From NCBI RefSeq assembly GCF_905147365.1, contig NC_056407.1:19079980-19143979 (forward strand): DNA of 64,000 bases. The letters are read 5' to 3'. Under the pieces are notes generated by a model. That model was not told the origin of the DNA. It saw only the letters and a list, made by a program, of their open reading frames with translations, and searched no databases. The stretch comes from Aricia agestis. Lineage: Eukaryota > Arthropoda > Insecta > Lepidoptera > Lycaenidae. Made by a program: the position numbers and the translations under genes. Each line of letters starts with the position of its first letter. Within the stretch, counting starts at the first letter, position 1. Shown here in pieces: positions 1 to 15,100 of this stretch.

Positions 1-100
1 GTGATAGAAGAAAGAATATATCCCTTACCGTTCACGTTGAATGCAATAAAAAAGCAGATACTAGGAGGTCTTTATCCAAAAGAAGTGGAAAAGCTATTGG
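1..100 (+). CDS. FAR copy 1 exon (partial, cut by window edge)
   Basis: In frame from base 1 and identical in meaning to 43063-43162 of copy 2. It begins at VIEERIYPLPF and ends in phase 1 before the donor GTAGGT at 101. The upstream part of this exon, with the YVSTA motif, is outside the window. Confidence 0.88.
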
Positions 101-3100
101 GTAGGTTACTGGTTGTACTATCAGAGAAGTTGATTTAGGCGTTTTGCAGACGAAGGGGCGGGGCGGGCTTTTTGCCCGCGAAGCATTAAAGACCGCGTCT
201 GCCCGTCGATGTCTGCCCTCACTCTACCTACACAAAGCACACGACGGGCGGAGGCAGTCAGTTCAGGGCGTTCGTTCTAGTGGAGATTGAGAGAATAGAG
301 TTAGCCGCCCCACGCCGCCGTCTGCGTTACTGCATCTAAACTGGTTTGTGTGATCCACGGCGGGCAGCCGCAGACATGCGCCGCCAGTGCCCGCCGGGCA
401 TAAGATTATCTTTGTGCTATCTTTCACGGCGAAATTGAACCACCCGCCCCGCCCCGTCATGTGCAAAGCGCCTATAGCTATAGGCAGATAGCGGATCAAC
501 GTAATTTGGTCACGGTATGTCAAACCCAGCCGACAGATATGACTTATATTAAATTGACTCGACCAAACGACGTAGGTCCGTCAACTGCCATGAATCAATT
601 TCTTAAGCTGGTTTCAAACTACGCTGTAATATTATAGCATATTATGGTTTATAGCTCATAGCACAAGAATATCGCGCAACATACATTGTTATGGACACGT
701 TTAGAAGCTGTACTGTTGGCTTGCTACACGCTATGTATCGTGCGCGATATTCTTGTGCTGAGCTATATTAAATACTATGCTATGCTATTATATTATAGCG
801 TAGTCTAAAACCATCTTTATGCTGGCTTCTCACGGCGCATAATATAACGAGCCACGCCGCGCCAACTCGAGCCACGCGCCGTGTGAACGGGGTGGCTCGA
901 GAGTCGAGGTGGCGCGGGCTGGCTCGAGAGTCGAGGTGGCGCGAGCTTGCTCGAGCAGGCGCGTGATGATGATGATGACGCGCGGAGAAAATAAGGGACG
1001 CAAATCGACTCTTTCAGACGGCAGACCCAACACGTACACGTTCACGAAGGCTCTAGCTGAGGTGTACATCAACGACAACCGCGCACACGTGCCCTCAGTC
1101 ATCGTTAGACCGTCTATAGGTATATTTTATTTAAAGACTTTTTAACTAGATTCTTGTAAGCTAAACATTTCTTTAAGAAACACTTGAGAGGTGTCAAGGG
1201 ACACCCGGATGGAACGAAGTTGCTTTAAAAATAAGTTTCGTTCACTAATGGCCGCACTCGAGACGTTAAATAACTCCTTGAATTTAATGAAGATTTTGAC
1301 AGAAAATCTATTAATTATTATTATAATATGTCAAAAACTTCGTTTAATTAAAGTTAAATAATTATCAAATCTCTCTAAATGCGATCGTAAGTGCTTTAAA
1401 TATTAATTAAGGAACGACAAACACGATCCTAACTAGGAGTGTCAGTCCTTTAATATAATCTAAGCATATCATAATATTATTGTAACAATTTTTCTAAAAT
1501 ATTTTTCTAGTGCCTTATAAAGGTCAGCTAAAAGGGTTCTTAGTTTGAAGCTATTATACTAAAGAAAGGCTCGAGCACTTTTCCTTATGATAAAATATTT
1601 TTGGTATAGTTATTTTTATACCTTTTTTCTTTTACAAAATAAAAAATACTGAAATATACAATTAATAAATAAAATAATAAGAGATCTTATAAAATATTAT
1701 ATTATTATGATTGTACGAAAAGATAGGCAAAACTAAGTCATTAAGGCGAGAATGAGTTCCCTGTATAGAGTCCACTGTAAGAGTAGCAGCGCTGAAAGAC
1801 CACCTTTTTTACTGTCATATGGGGGCTTCCGTATAAAAAATACAAAAATATGCTCTTTCAGCGCAGCTACTTTCACAGTGAACTCTATATAGGGGAAATA
1901 CACACCCTAAAGTATTAACACTTTAAAGTTTAGACACTTTTAAAGACACAACCGTTCTTTCCAAGTGGTGGCAAGTCTGAAAGAGCCAGTAGAGGGGTGG
2001 ATCGACACCTGGTCAGGCGCGAACTCGGTCGTGTGGGGCATCGGGCTGGGGCTGACGAGAGCACTGCGGGGCAAGTACAGCAACGCGACAGACTTAATAC
2101 CTGTGGACTACGTCATCAACCTCACCATCGTCGCAGCTACTACAGACTCTTATTGGTGAGTAGGTCATTCTAAAAAGGGTCTAAATACACTAGGCCGAAG
2201 TTACGCGGCGGAAATTCCGCATGATTACGCCCGCAATGTCAAGCGCATACAATATACGGACGGAACGCGACGAAATAGTGTGTCATCGGTAAACAGTTTA
2301 ATAGACCTGTGAAACAGCCACGACGCGTTCTGGCAATCACAAAAAGACCATAACGCCAAATTCGTATCGTGGCTGATATGCTATTCGTTTTTGGGGTTCC
2401 GTACCCAAAGGGTAAAAACGGAACCTTATTACTAAGACTTCGTTGTCTGTCCGTCTGTCCGTCTGTCTGTCTGTCTGTCTCCAGGCTGTAACTCAAGAAC
2501 GGCTATAGCTAGACTTCGGAAATTTTCACAGATTACGTATATCTGTTGCCGCTATAACAACAAATACTAAAAATAATATATAGTTATATTTAAGGGGGGC
2601 ATACAAGAAACGTGATTTTTTGGCCTTATTAGCTCGTAGTCAATAATGGTAACAGCCAGGCACTTGAAATTTTCATAAAAAACTTAATTATATTGTAACT
2701 TTAATAATTATTAATATAATTAAATAAAAATAAATATTTAAGGGGGCTCTCATACAAAAAACACAATTTTTTGTATACTTTCGCTCTATACCGGTACGGA
2801 ACCCTTCGTGCGCGAGTCCGACTCGCACTTAGCCGATTATTTTTGATTTGTTCTCGATTGATTAATCGTCCATAGGTGTGGAAGATTATATTTGAAAAAA
2901 AAAAAATTATGTAGTACGCTGTATGCGTGGTAATTCAAATATAATCTTCCATACCTATGGACGATTAATCAATCAAGAACAAATCAAGAAAAACGAATAT
3001 CATATCAGCCACGACAAGAATTTCGCGTTATGGTCTTTTTGTGATTGCCAGAACGCGTCGTGGCTGTTTCACTGTGACCACAACGCGTTGTGAGCTATTT

Positions 3101-6100
3101 TTTCGCTCACTGAGCGATTTCGGTCTTTGAGCGTATTACTTACAATAAATAGACATCAATTTTGAATACAATTATAACTGCTTCATACGGGGTGTAACAA
3201 AACAAAGTGAAAATAGTTTAAAACGTGTATGAGTCCCTCGTATAGTGACAGCCAATGAGTTTCTAAAATACTAGTAACATAGAATATCATTGGTGACAGC
3301 ACTGAAGAAATAACTTTTTTAAACTCTTGTTATGGGCAAATTATTGACCCTGGGGCGCTTGCGAATACAAATCATTTCATTAGAACTGAAATAAAACTTG
3401 TAACTAAAGATAATTTCTTGTTCTAATCATTATTCAGATGTCACGCAGCTATAATTATGAATGAACTAATTTGTTTCAGTTCAGACGAGGTGGCTGTGTA
3501 TAATTCGAGCTCGAGTGAACTAAATCCGATCATATTGCGAATGGTGAACGAATATGTTGTCGGTCACAGCATTGAGAATAAAATATGTAAGTTATGGAAA
3601 ATACAGTCCGTTACTTAGGGTTGATTCAGACCACAACGCGACGCGGATTTGACAGATTCGCAAGACGTCTGACGCAATTGAAATCTGTCTAATCCATACA
3701 AATTTAGAAATGCATCTACGCGTCGCATTGCGGTCTGAATCAACCCTTAAAGTTTATATGAACGTGATTCTGAAGGGGCAATTCAGACCGCCACGCGACG
3801 CGTGGATGCATTTCTATTTTTTTATGGATTTGACAGACTTCTATTGAAGTCTGTCAAATCCATAAAGCTTAGAACAAACCTACGCGTCAGTGACAGGGGA
3901 CGCGGTATGCGATACGAGAGCGTCTGTAACGCGAAACGGCGCCATAAGATTACATGGGCAGCGTCCGCCGCGCGGTAGACGCTACCGCTTCGCAGTCGCT
4001 TTTGCAAGACGTTTCAATTATTATTGAATCGTCTTGCAAATCTGTCAAATCCATACAAATTTATTAATGCATATCTACGCGTCACGTTGCGGTCTGAATT
4101 GACCCGAAAGATCAAGTTCTGATCGTAGCGGCGTGCGACCGCGAGTTGCGACCGCCAAAAATTTAAATAAATCGCCCCTTTATGACATTTGGTATTGTGG
4201 AATAATGTATGGTGGCCACAAAGGAAGATCTTCCGACCGAGCGAGGTGTTATGCTCGGTCAGGCCGAAGCCCACGTAATACATTTCAGCTGTCGTATACA
4301 TACCGACGCGCTCAGAAAACTTCGATAGCGCGATGCAGGAATGTTAGGCGAATTGTGGGTACCGCCACAGTATCTAAGGTACTTGTATTATCTATTCTGT
4401 CTACGAATAATAAAAACTAAGGGTCAATTCAGACCGCAACGCGACGCGTAGATGCATTACTAAATTAGTATGGATTTGACAGGTTCGCAAGACGTCTCAC
4501 GCTGACGACATCTGTCAAATCCATACAAATTTAGGTCGCGTCGCGCCTCGCCTCGCCTCGCCTCGCCTCGTCACGTTGCGGTCTGAATTGACCCTAAGGT
4601 TTGATTTTGCTCTACGCCACTACAGAACAGCAGCAGTATGGGTTGCTAGACCAAAAATGAAACCTACAACCAACCTTAACATTAACTATTCTGTTTGTTA
4701 TCATCAAATATACTGGTGGTAGGCATCATGGTATCAACATTCTGAAAGCATTTTCTTAAAATCTATTCAGAAATAAAACAATTTTTATTTATTTTATTTT
4801 ATTTTACTCAGAAGTCGTAAACTATCGAAAAACTTTGATGATATTTGGCACATATACAGATTATAAGGTAAGGTAACACATATCGGAAACAACAACTCGG
4901 AAAGGGATCGTCACCATATCGCCTTCCGCCACGCCGTCAACCAGGCGTCAACCTAACGTATGCACCATGTAACTAAAGCGTATCAGTAGCGCCTGCAGGT
5001 CAACTCGGCTACGGCTAGGCGACGCGGATGCCTCGCTTACGGCTCGGGGAAGGGGAAAGGGGCAAGGGTGGACGAAGAAACGTAAGCTTGAGTACGGAGA
5101 GACGTAAGCACGGGGACGACGAGCCGTAAGCGGGTGGACGACGAGCCGTAAGCGGGGGGACTGCTAGTTGACCACGCGTCGCATCCCGGTTCAGGCCTTG
5201 TATCATGAAACTATTTTGAGACTCAAATAATCGGACGAGAATGCTGCGTCCTACTGTAACAAACGTGAAATGACGTTGTTAGAGCAAGACGCGGCATTCT
5301 CGTCCGATTGTTTGAGTCTCAAAACAGTTTCGTAGTAGACCTACTGTTCCGAGGCGATTACGTTACGGTTCCGCTTAGTGTGCGTTGCAGTAGGGTCGAG
5401 TGCCATACAAACAATATTGAACGGCTCGAGGCGATACGGTGCCGATCCCTTTCCTTTGATAATATAGATAATTATATTGTGTTTTTTGTGTGAACGCCTC
5501 CGTGGTCTAGTGGTATAGAGCGCGGCTCTTGACTCGGAGGTCGTGGGTTCGATTCCCGCGTTGGAAACATGTTATTTCCAAGTTTGGTTAGGACAATGCA
5601 GGCTGATCACCTGATTGTCTGATAAGTAAGATGATCCATGCGTCGGATGGGCATGTAAAAAGTCGGTCCTGCGCCTGATCTCTCGCCAGTCGTGTCGGTC
5701 GTCCGTCCCACTGGGTTATGAGAGTAAAGGAATAGAGAGTGCTCTTGTGTACTGCGCACACACTTGGGCACTATAAATTACTCCTGCGTAGCTGGTATGG
5801 TTTCAATGAAACCGGCCACCGTCACCGAAACCGGTGTGGGAGCTTTTATTATTATATTGTGTACTGTGACTTAAACTACGGAGAATGGATACTCACTTAA
5901 TAGTTAACTTTCAAGCGGGCGCGCGCTATTTTGTAACGACTTGTGACAGTGGTCGCGCATAACCTAAAATACGTCATCGGTGAATTTGGGAAACAAAGCA
6001 CTTTTCATTCAACATTATTTATCTGTAGGTACTTCTGTACTAATATTATAAATGCGAAAGTGTGTCTGTCTGTTACCTCTTCATGCTCAAACCGCTGAAC

Positions 6101-9100
6101 CGATTTTGCTGAAATTTGTCATGGAGATACTTTAAGTTCCGGGAAAGGACATAGGATACTTTTTATCCCGGAAAAATGTACGGTTCCGGCGCGATAAACT
6201 AATTTTGGCGCAACGGAGTTGCGTTCATCATCTAGTTATTTCATAAATTTAATTATTACTCTTTTTAAAAGTAATCAACTCACCCAGAAAATTTAATTGT
6301 ATGTTTAGTAAAAACTTAGTTATAAAATCCGGTGACCAAAGCAGCTTATCTTGTGTGGACAGGGGCAGAAAAAGTGATTAAAATCTCATCCTAGTTCCAA
6401 TTTTTTCTTCATCTAGCAATAACACTCGATGTTATTGGTCAACGACGACATAGTTTTATAAATAAACATAGAATTTGCTTCAATTATATGAAAACTACAT
6501 ATAAAATTATAAGAGAGGCGCGCGGAGTCTTTTCGACGCCGGCGCCGAGATCAAAACAATTGAGCTCTGTATAGACATGAGCCTATTCCTTTAATTCCTC
6601 CCACTTTCAAATATCCCGCCAACCGCGCGTATCGCCTCCCGCCAATCACTGCGCGCGGGCAAGAAAAAATATATATGGCCGCCTGAAAGATATCGCGTGT
6701 GCGCGTCTGTGATCTAAAAATCTATAACTAAAAGAATTAACAGTCTCGTTAGAGGTTTGCTGACTGAATTGCGCTCAATCTACGTGGTGAATTTGTGGTG
6801 CTATAGTTTCACACCCACCAAGGTGTCTTCGAAGGGATTCCTTTGCCGGCCGGCAACCAGGCGACGCCCCGAGTTCAAGAGAATCTTCCTCCAGTCCAAA
6901 CCTTTCCAGGTGAGTGTTTATGCTTTTCTACTGCTGGGAATTCACTAGGTATTGAAGCACAAGCTTCAGGGAAATGCAGCTGCCTCTCCAGCGAGAATCA
7001 TACATTTTTTATGGTGCCTCCTGTGAGGTATAATTTCGTCGCCAACTAAGGCCGATCAATTACCTCGCTTATTAATTAAATTAGAAAACATTTTCCGTCT
7101 TTCAGACGCATTAAAACTTATTATTTCAAAATATTAACTGAGTAACTTAACTATCATTGTTGCCACGGTCGCAGCAAGCGTCCGCCATTACTACCTACAC
7201 CTACAATTTATAAAATTTTGCATTGAAATTCATTCTTCATTTAAATAAAATAATTTCATAATCATCTGAGACATAAGTGGAGTTTTGTCAAAATTAAACT
7301 TATCTTAGTAGGTACTTAAATAGTGAAATTGGCACTGCGTTGACTTGAATTTTGTAGTGTTATTTGTGGGTGTGGTTGTGCTCGAAATATTTAGGTAAAT
7401 CTAGGGAGTAAAGGTTTTATTATTATTTTTTTAATTACGTCAATGTCTAGGTAGTGAAATACTATTTACATTCGTAAATTGAGAAAAGTGTTTGTTCAGG
7501 CTTTTCCAAGTCATAAAGGTAAAACAAAATGGCGGAAGCCAAATTGCAATCTTACATTAAACGTCGCGAATTCGAGTTTAAAAATGTACAAATCATCTAC
7601 GATTTAATACAAGAGATTAGCAAGGATTCTACAAAACTCGCGTCATTTAAAGCGAGGTACAAAAATATAGAAAGAATTCGTGCTAATTTTATTGAATCAC
7701 ACGAACAGATAAATAAATTTGAATTGAGCTTAAATCCAAAATATGAGTTCGATAATAGTGTTTTGTTTTCCTTTGACGAATTATATTACGCCGCGGTTGA
7801 ATTTGCCGACTCGCTCGGTTCGAATACTGCCTCGAAGCCTACGGAATCTGGACATCAGTCTTCTTCCTTTACTCGCGTTAAATTACCTAAATTAGAAATT
7901 CCTAAGTTTGACGGTCGTATTGAGAATTGGCAGACATTTATAGATAGTTATGTTCCGCTTATACAAAAAAATGAATCGTTGTCGGATATCGAGAAGTTTC
8001 ATTATCTACTATCGTGCCTGTCCGGAGCCGCGTTGACATTGGCTAAGGGCGTACCGATTACTCAAGCTAATTATAATGTTGTCTATAATGCACTTTTAGA
8101 TAGGTATGACAATAAGCGCGTCCTAGCGACGGCCTACTTAGAAAAGTTATTTCAATTAACACCGATACAAAAGCCGTCTCTTAATAACTTATCAGTATTT
8201 ACAAATACTTTATATGAAAGTGTCAACGCCTTGCGCGCCTTAGGTATTCAGGATTTGTCTGAATTTATACTATTTTATATCGCTTCTCGACCTCTCGACA
8301 TCGAAACTAAAAGGCGGTTTGAGCTACAAAATACTAACGAGATTCCGACCTTTAATAACTTAATATCATACTTACAGAGTTATGTAAAGGTTCTGGAGGT
8401 GAGTCAACCTAATGTTATGACCGCCCCATCGAACATAATAATTAGTAAACAATCGCGTGGCGTCAATAGGGTTAGCGGCGGTAGTCGCTCGCAGGGATCG
8501 TCGTTGGTAGCTTCCGATAAGCCTACGCATCTTATCAATAGTAATAAACAGATGTTATGTTCATGCTGTAATGAAGGTCATTCAATTTATAGATGCGGTA
8601 AAATGCATTCTATGAGTTTAGAACAAAGACAAAACTTCGTACGCGAATTAAAATTGTGTATAAATTGTTTAAGGCCGGGTCACACTAGAGAAAATTGTAA
8701 ATCAAAATCGACTTGCTTCGTTTGTAACGGTAGACATAATACGATGTTACATGTTGAACAAAAGGTGTCTTGTACGAATGATTCGAACTCGTCGGACGGT
8801 GCTAGTACCGTTCTGACAGGCGCCACCAGCACAGAGTCTCCTGTCGATCAGGGCCTTACCGCTAAGATATTAGGTTCGGCGGTTGTGCGCATCTACCGCG
8901 CCGACGGTTCGCTACAGTATGCGCGCGCCCTTATAGACAGCGGGTCGATGGATTGTTTTATTACGACTGCGTGTGCGCGTCGATTAGGTTTAAATATTAA
9001 AAAATGTAATTTAAGTGTGACCGGATTAGGACAAAATAGTGTTTGTAATATAAAAGGTTATACTTTTGGTTCGATAATACCTCGTTCGAGTGAATCACCA

Positions 9101-12100
9101 AAGTTTAACTTACCATTTGTAGTTTTACCTAAAATTACATTTCAAATGCCTTCCGCTACGTTGCCGTTGTCGGTCAAGGATCATTTTAAGCACCTCGATC
9201 TCGCCGACTGCGATTTTGATAAATCGGGTCCGATCGATCTTTTGTTAGGTGTCGAATGTTTTGATCAAATATATACCGGATCGCGCTTTTCGCCCGGCCC
9301 CGGACTACCGTGCGCCTTGTCTAGTGTGTTCGGCTGGGTCGTTACCGGCAAGTATTTTCAAAACACGAAATCTCACGTTCCTAGTCAACCTGTTACGTCA
9401 CTTCTCGCGTCTTCCTCGGCGCTCGAGAATATCGTGCAACGGTTCTGGGAGTCCGAGGAACCGCCGAAATGTAAAATTTCCGGTCCCGAGGACGATATTT
9501 GTGAACACAAATATAAGATAGGTACATATCGCACCTCCGATGGTCGTTATGTAGTACCTATTATGTTGAAGGGTGATTCTCCGCCTTTGGGTGATTCTTA
9601 TAGTCACGCGTCTTATCGTTTCTTTAATTTGGAAAAACGTCTTAATAAACAGCCCGAATTAAAAAGGGAATATAAGGAGTTTATGAATCAGTACGAACAC
9701 CTAGGACACATGCAGCCTGCAGATGCTTCGTCTACTGATCGTTATATAATTCCACATCATTGTGTGGTGCGTCCGGAAAGCGCTACTACACGGCTACGAG
9801 TAGTCTTTGATGCTAGTAGCAAGACTTCTAGCCATGTTTCTTTAAATAATTTTGTCCATGTTGGGCCAAAGCTTCAAATCGATATTATCGACTTAATTAC
9901 TAAATTTCGCCTACATAAGGTTGTTTTCACGTGCGACATTTCTAAAATGTTTCGGCAAATCTTAATAAGACCTGAAGACAGGCGTTACCAACATGTATTA
10001 TGGCGTGATGATCCAAACGATAATTTGGTGGAATATGAACTTAATACTGTAACTTATGGAGTTAGTAGCTCTCCGTATTTGGCTATCCGAACTCTTAGGC
10101 AGTTAGCAGAAGACCACGATTCTGAGTTTCCAAGTCGTGTGTCAGAAGTGCTAACCAAAGAGACGTTTATGGATGACGTAACCACGGGCTGCTCAACTCT
10201 CGAGGAAGCCAAGCAGTTAAAGGCGGATCTTACGTCTTTATTGTCTAAAGGCCACTTTGAGCTTCGCAAGTGGAGCTCAAATGAGCCCAGTCTTTTATCT
10301 GATGTTCCTTTGGATCATTGTCAAATTTCCAAATCCTTCGAAATATCAGGAGATGAATTTGTCAAAATTTTAGGTATCCGTTGGAACCCATCAAACGATA
10401 ATTTTTCATATCACTTTTCGGACTCTTTCGACGTCAGGTTTACTAAAAGATCAATACTTTCAATTGTTGCTCGAATTTTCGATCCTTTGGGTTGGATTTG
10501 TCCAGTAGTTTTTGCCGCTAAGTCATTGCTACAAGACATGTGGCGATTAAACTTGTCCTGGGACGAAGATATTCCTCCAGAGCTCGCCAAAAGGTGGCAT
10601 CTAATAGCTGCAAATTTAGCGGATTTACAGAAAATTGTTTTTCCAAGGCTTGTAATACCTTCGACACCGAAAGAAGTTCATTTAGTGGGATTCTGTGATG
10701 GTTCATTAAAAGGGTATGGTTGTTGTGTGTATATGTGTGTCGTTCCTGCTGATGCGTGCAGTTCCACAGTTGTTAGCTTACTGATAGGAAAATCCCGAGT
10801 AGCTCCGTTGAAGCCGACAACAGTGAACAGACTCGAGCTAAGCGCAGCAGTGCTTCTAGCAAAGGTCTTGAATCATATGTATAATCTTCTTAAGGACAAG
10901 GTCGACATTAGTTCGGTTCGAGCTTACTCCGACAGCACGACTACGTTATCATGGCTAAACACAGCACCGCACTTGCTTAAAATGTACGTCGCAAATCGTG
11001 TAGTTCAGGCTACTGATTTGGTCAGCCCTGACAAGTGGTATTACGTATCTACTGAAGACAACGCGGCTGACTGTAGCAGTCGTGGTGTCTCATGTCTAGA
11101 TCTCATTGACCACCCACTCTGGTTTACCGGTCCGCCGTGGTTGCGGTTGCAGCCTAATCTTTGGTCTTCAAAACAAGTGCTCCTTCCTAAAGAAGAGTTA
11201 CCAGAATTAAAAACTCTAGCTACAGAAAACTTTCACGTTGTGCAAACCGAAAACGTACTTCTGACTTTAACTTCAAAGTTTTCAACTCTTACTAAAGTTC
11301 AAAGAACCTTAGCCTGGTGTTTACGGTTTATTTCAAATTCTAGGTGCCGTCGTAGGTCGGACCGTAGAATTTCCGCGCTCACTAGTTCTGAGCTTGATAA
11401 TTCAATGAAGACTTTAGTTAAATTCACTCAAGGTCATTTTATGACTTCCCAGGTCAGTCAAGTGCAAAGGCACGAGCAATGTGAAAAATCTATTCAAAAA
11501 TTATCTCCATTCTTAGATCAGGATGGTTTATTGCGAGTGGGGGGACGAATTGATGACGCGAACCTTTCTCCATCAATTTTACATCCTCTACTCTTGCCTA
11601 AGGCATGTAATCTTTCTCGACTCATTGTCGAACATTTCCACTTAAAATATTTACATTGTGGTCCTCGAACCCTTCAGTCTTTAATCCAAAGAGAATTCTG
11701 GATAGTTGGATTAAGACTTCTTATCCGTACTGTACTATCCAAGTGTGTGCGATGTTTCAAGGTAAACCCAGTTGCTAGGCAACCAATCATGGGTAAATTG
11801 CCCGCGGCTCGACTAAGGCCTTCTCGTTGTTTTCAAACCACGGGAATTGATTTTGGTGGCCCGTTTTGTTTGAAGGAAAGTCGCCGTCGAGGCGCTAAAA
11901 CTTATAAGGCATATCTTTGTCTCTTTGTTTGTTTAAGCTCTAAGGCCATTCACTTAGAAGCAGTAACCGAGCTTAGCTCGGAAGCATTTCTTGCCGCATT
12001 AGACCGTTTTGTGTCTCGCCGGGGAATGTGTCAAACTATTATTACCGATTGTGGGACTAACTTCGTAGGAGCAAATCGGCATTTGAACGAAATTATAAAC

Positions 12101-15100
12101 GAACTTAGTAAACATAATCAAGAAATATCCGACGGCTTGGCAAATCGTCAAATAACTTGGAAATTTAATCCTCCGGGTGCACCTCATTTCGGAGGTATTT
12201 TCGAAAGCGGTATCAAATCGACAAAATATCATCTTAAGCGAGTTGTCGGTGCCCAAGTGCTCACTTTAGAAGAATTTATAACGGTTTTAACCAAAGTAGA
12301 AGCAGTATTAAATTCGCGGCCACTTTGCCTATTGTCACCAGATCCTCAGGAATCTGACGTTTTGACTCCCGGACACTTTTTGACGGGAGGTCCTTTGGTT
12401 TCATTACCGGAAGAATTTCGGGATGAAAACCGTTGTCCACGTTCTCGATGGCAGATGATTCAAAAGATCACTCAGAGTTTTTGGCGCGTTTGGCAGCGTG
12501 ATTTTCTCCACACGCTCCAACAGAAAAATAAGTGGTTCTCAGAATCTCCTAATTTAAAGAAAGATGATTTAGTGGTCGTTAATGAACCTAATCTTCCACC
12601 TCTGTTGTGGAAACTAGCTCGCGTTGAACAGGTTCATACTGGTTCAGATAAAGTAGTTCGAGTAGTTACTCTCCGAACTGCTAACGGAAGAATTATACGC
12701 AGACCAGTTGTAAAGGTCTGTCCTTTACCTATTAATTAATTTCTTAATGCTGTATTCGCTAGGGAAATACTGTCAAGCACGTAGAAGGTAGATGGTGTTT
12801 CCTTATTAGCTTTAGTTTCTTAATTTATTTTTAAGTTTATTATATTTCGAGCACAGCTATCCCCTATTAATATCACTTTGCTTATGAAATCCTTGTGAAT
12901 TTCAAGTGGGGGGAAAATGTATAGACATGAGCCTATTCCTTTAATTCCTCCCACTTTCAAATATCCCGCCAACCGCGCGTATCGCCTCCCGCCAATCACT
13001 GCGCGCGGGCAAGAAAAAATATATATGGCCGCCTGAAAGATATCGCGTGTGCGCGTCTGTGATCTAAAAATCTATAACTAAAAGAATTAACAGTCTCGTT
13101 AGAGGTTTGCTGACTGAATTGCGCTCAATCTACGTGGTGAATTTGTGGTGCTATAGTTTCACACCCACCAAGGTGTCTTCGAAGGGATTCCTTTGCCGGC
13201 CGGCAACCAGGCGACGCCCCGAGTTCAAGAGAATCTTCCTCCAGTCCAAACCTTTCCAGGTGAGTGTTTATGCTTTTCTACTGCTGGGAATTCACTAGGT
13301 ATTGAAGCACAAGCTTCAGGGAAATGCAGCTGCCTCTCCAGCGAGAATCATACAAGCTCCTTGCTTCAAAGGGGGTGCGCCGAGTAAGTATAAGCTATTT
13401 ATATTTTGGTAGATAGATAAATTATTATGAAAAGCTACTGAACTGAGAGAATGATACGTATTCAACGATAAATATCGATAATATCAACGAAAATGTATTG
13501 AGGGGAGTCGATTCGACGTCGCGCGACCGCTTGAAGGTTAAAACTACAGCAAGACGCACGACACAATGAGGGTTTTCGATATATTATTTGCCACCAGCAT
13601 AGCTAGCACAAGCACGTAGACAAACGAAAGAAACTAAATTTTGACAGTTTTACCGGAAAAACATTGGAGTAAAAGTTTCTTTCCTATCTCGATATCTTTC
13701 GCTTTTGAAAATCTATAAGTCAAGCATGACGATCCGCTTTTGACATTTAGTTTCTTGATTCTGTTTTTATTTTTATTATGGCACTTGGCTATAAAACCAT
13801 GGCCAGTGTCGAGTAAATGGCGGCAAATTCAAAAAATCGATGTATAGCAACCCTGTCTATAGCCGGAATTATCTTTTTGATCTACAAACTACGAATAATA
13901 AAGTTCCTTAGTTTTTATTATTCGTATTTCGTAGATCAAAACTATAATTCTGGCTATAGACAAGGTTGCTACACGTCGATTTTTTTAATTTGCCGCCATT
14001 TACTCGACACTGGCCATGGTTTTATAGCCGAGGTGCCATAATTAAAAAAAAAGAACCAAGAAACTAATGTCAAAAAAAAATAATTGCCGTTGCTTTAATG
14101 GTTGCTATGGAAAGAGTTTCTTGTCTTTGTCCACTGAAACTCAAGTCGATGGGTGGTGCCATGCTCGGGAATAAGATATGTAGACATGGGAAAGAAACTG
14201 CCATTACTTTCTTCCGAAGAATCGACTGGGAAACCCCGTGCTAGCTACGCAGAGGGACGGTAGGGTATTTCTTGTCAATTGTCGTGTCAGATACACATAA
14301 TATGACGTCTATATCGTGACATATGACAGCTGTTTGACACGACAATTGACACAATATACCTTACGGCTACATATAAGTGCCATTTATCCCTCATTGTTTA
14401 CAAATTTTGACAATATTCAATATATATAAAGATATAGAGATATAAATATAAAGTTTAGTGCTCCGTATCGTTGAGTACATGTTATCAGTGAAATAATTTA
14501 ACATTTTTCTGTTTTAGATAAACGTCCAAATCCAAATGTGGCCCTGACCACGTCGCCCATCAACATTTATTTACTGAAATTGTGGAAAGAAATTATACCA
14601 ATGTATCTTAGTGACGTCAAAGATTACTTCAAGGGAGAGAAAGGAAGGTAAAAATTCTTCTACATATTAACGTAATGTTCTTAAGGTTTAAAAACTTCGT
14701 AAGACAACTTTCGAGCAATATTCTATTTTCGATAGATGCAGGAATTTAAAATTTTTCAAGATTCTCTTCCTAGATAAATGATAACCATTAGTTTCTAAAT
14801 TCAAACCGACCAAGTTTAAATTCTGTACTATATCTTATCTATATATATAAAAAGGGATTTTCAATTGTGTTAGTAACGCTAAAACTCGAAAACGGCTGAA
14901 CGGATTGGGTTAATTTTAGTCTTAAAATATTCGTAGAAGTCCAGGGAAGGTTTTAAAGTGACACGAAGTTCACCGGGACAGCTAGTATATATATAAAATT
15001 TTCGTGTCACAATGTTAGTTACCGACTTACCGTACTCCTCCGAAACGGCTTTACTGATTTTTACCAAATTTTATATGCATATTCAGTAGGTCTGAGAATC

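Larger units (their letters stand above)
6568..13354 (+). mobile_element. Intact Pao/BEL LTR retrotransposon
   Basis: The 6787-bp element sits in an intron of FAR copy 1. Its 437-bp LTRs (6568-7004 and 12918-13354) start TG, end CA and look identical by eye, so insertion is recent. A 5-bp target duplication AGCTC flanks it (6563-6567 and 13355-13359). A primer binding site, a polypurine tract and one long uninterrupted gag-pol frame are present, and it lies in the same direction as the FAR gene. There is no env-like second frame. Superfamily assignment rests on the RNase H and integrase arrangement, the C-terminal domain typical of Pao/BEL, and the DUF1759-like gag part. Confidence 0.95.

Noticed and set aside
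4545..4570. Short CCTCG direct repeats as a possible CRISPR-like array
   Set aside because: The units are 5 bases without spacers and lie inside a MITE arm in a eukaryotic genome.
5483..5570. Apparent tRNA genes at 5490, 41345, 59975 and 63200
   Set aside because: A- and B-box motifs are present, but the sequences continue into SINE bodies with target duplications and the tRNA folds are incomplete, so these are SINE heads.
6757..6948. Small frames in the Pao/BEL LTRs (also 13107-13298)
   Set aside because: They are present only because both LTRs carry the same bases; there is no protein similarity and they end within the LTR.
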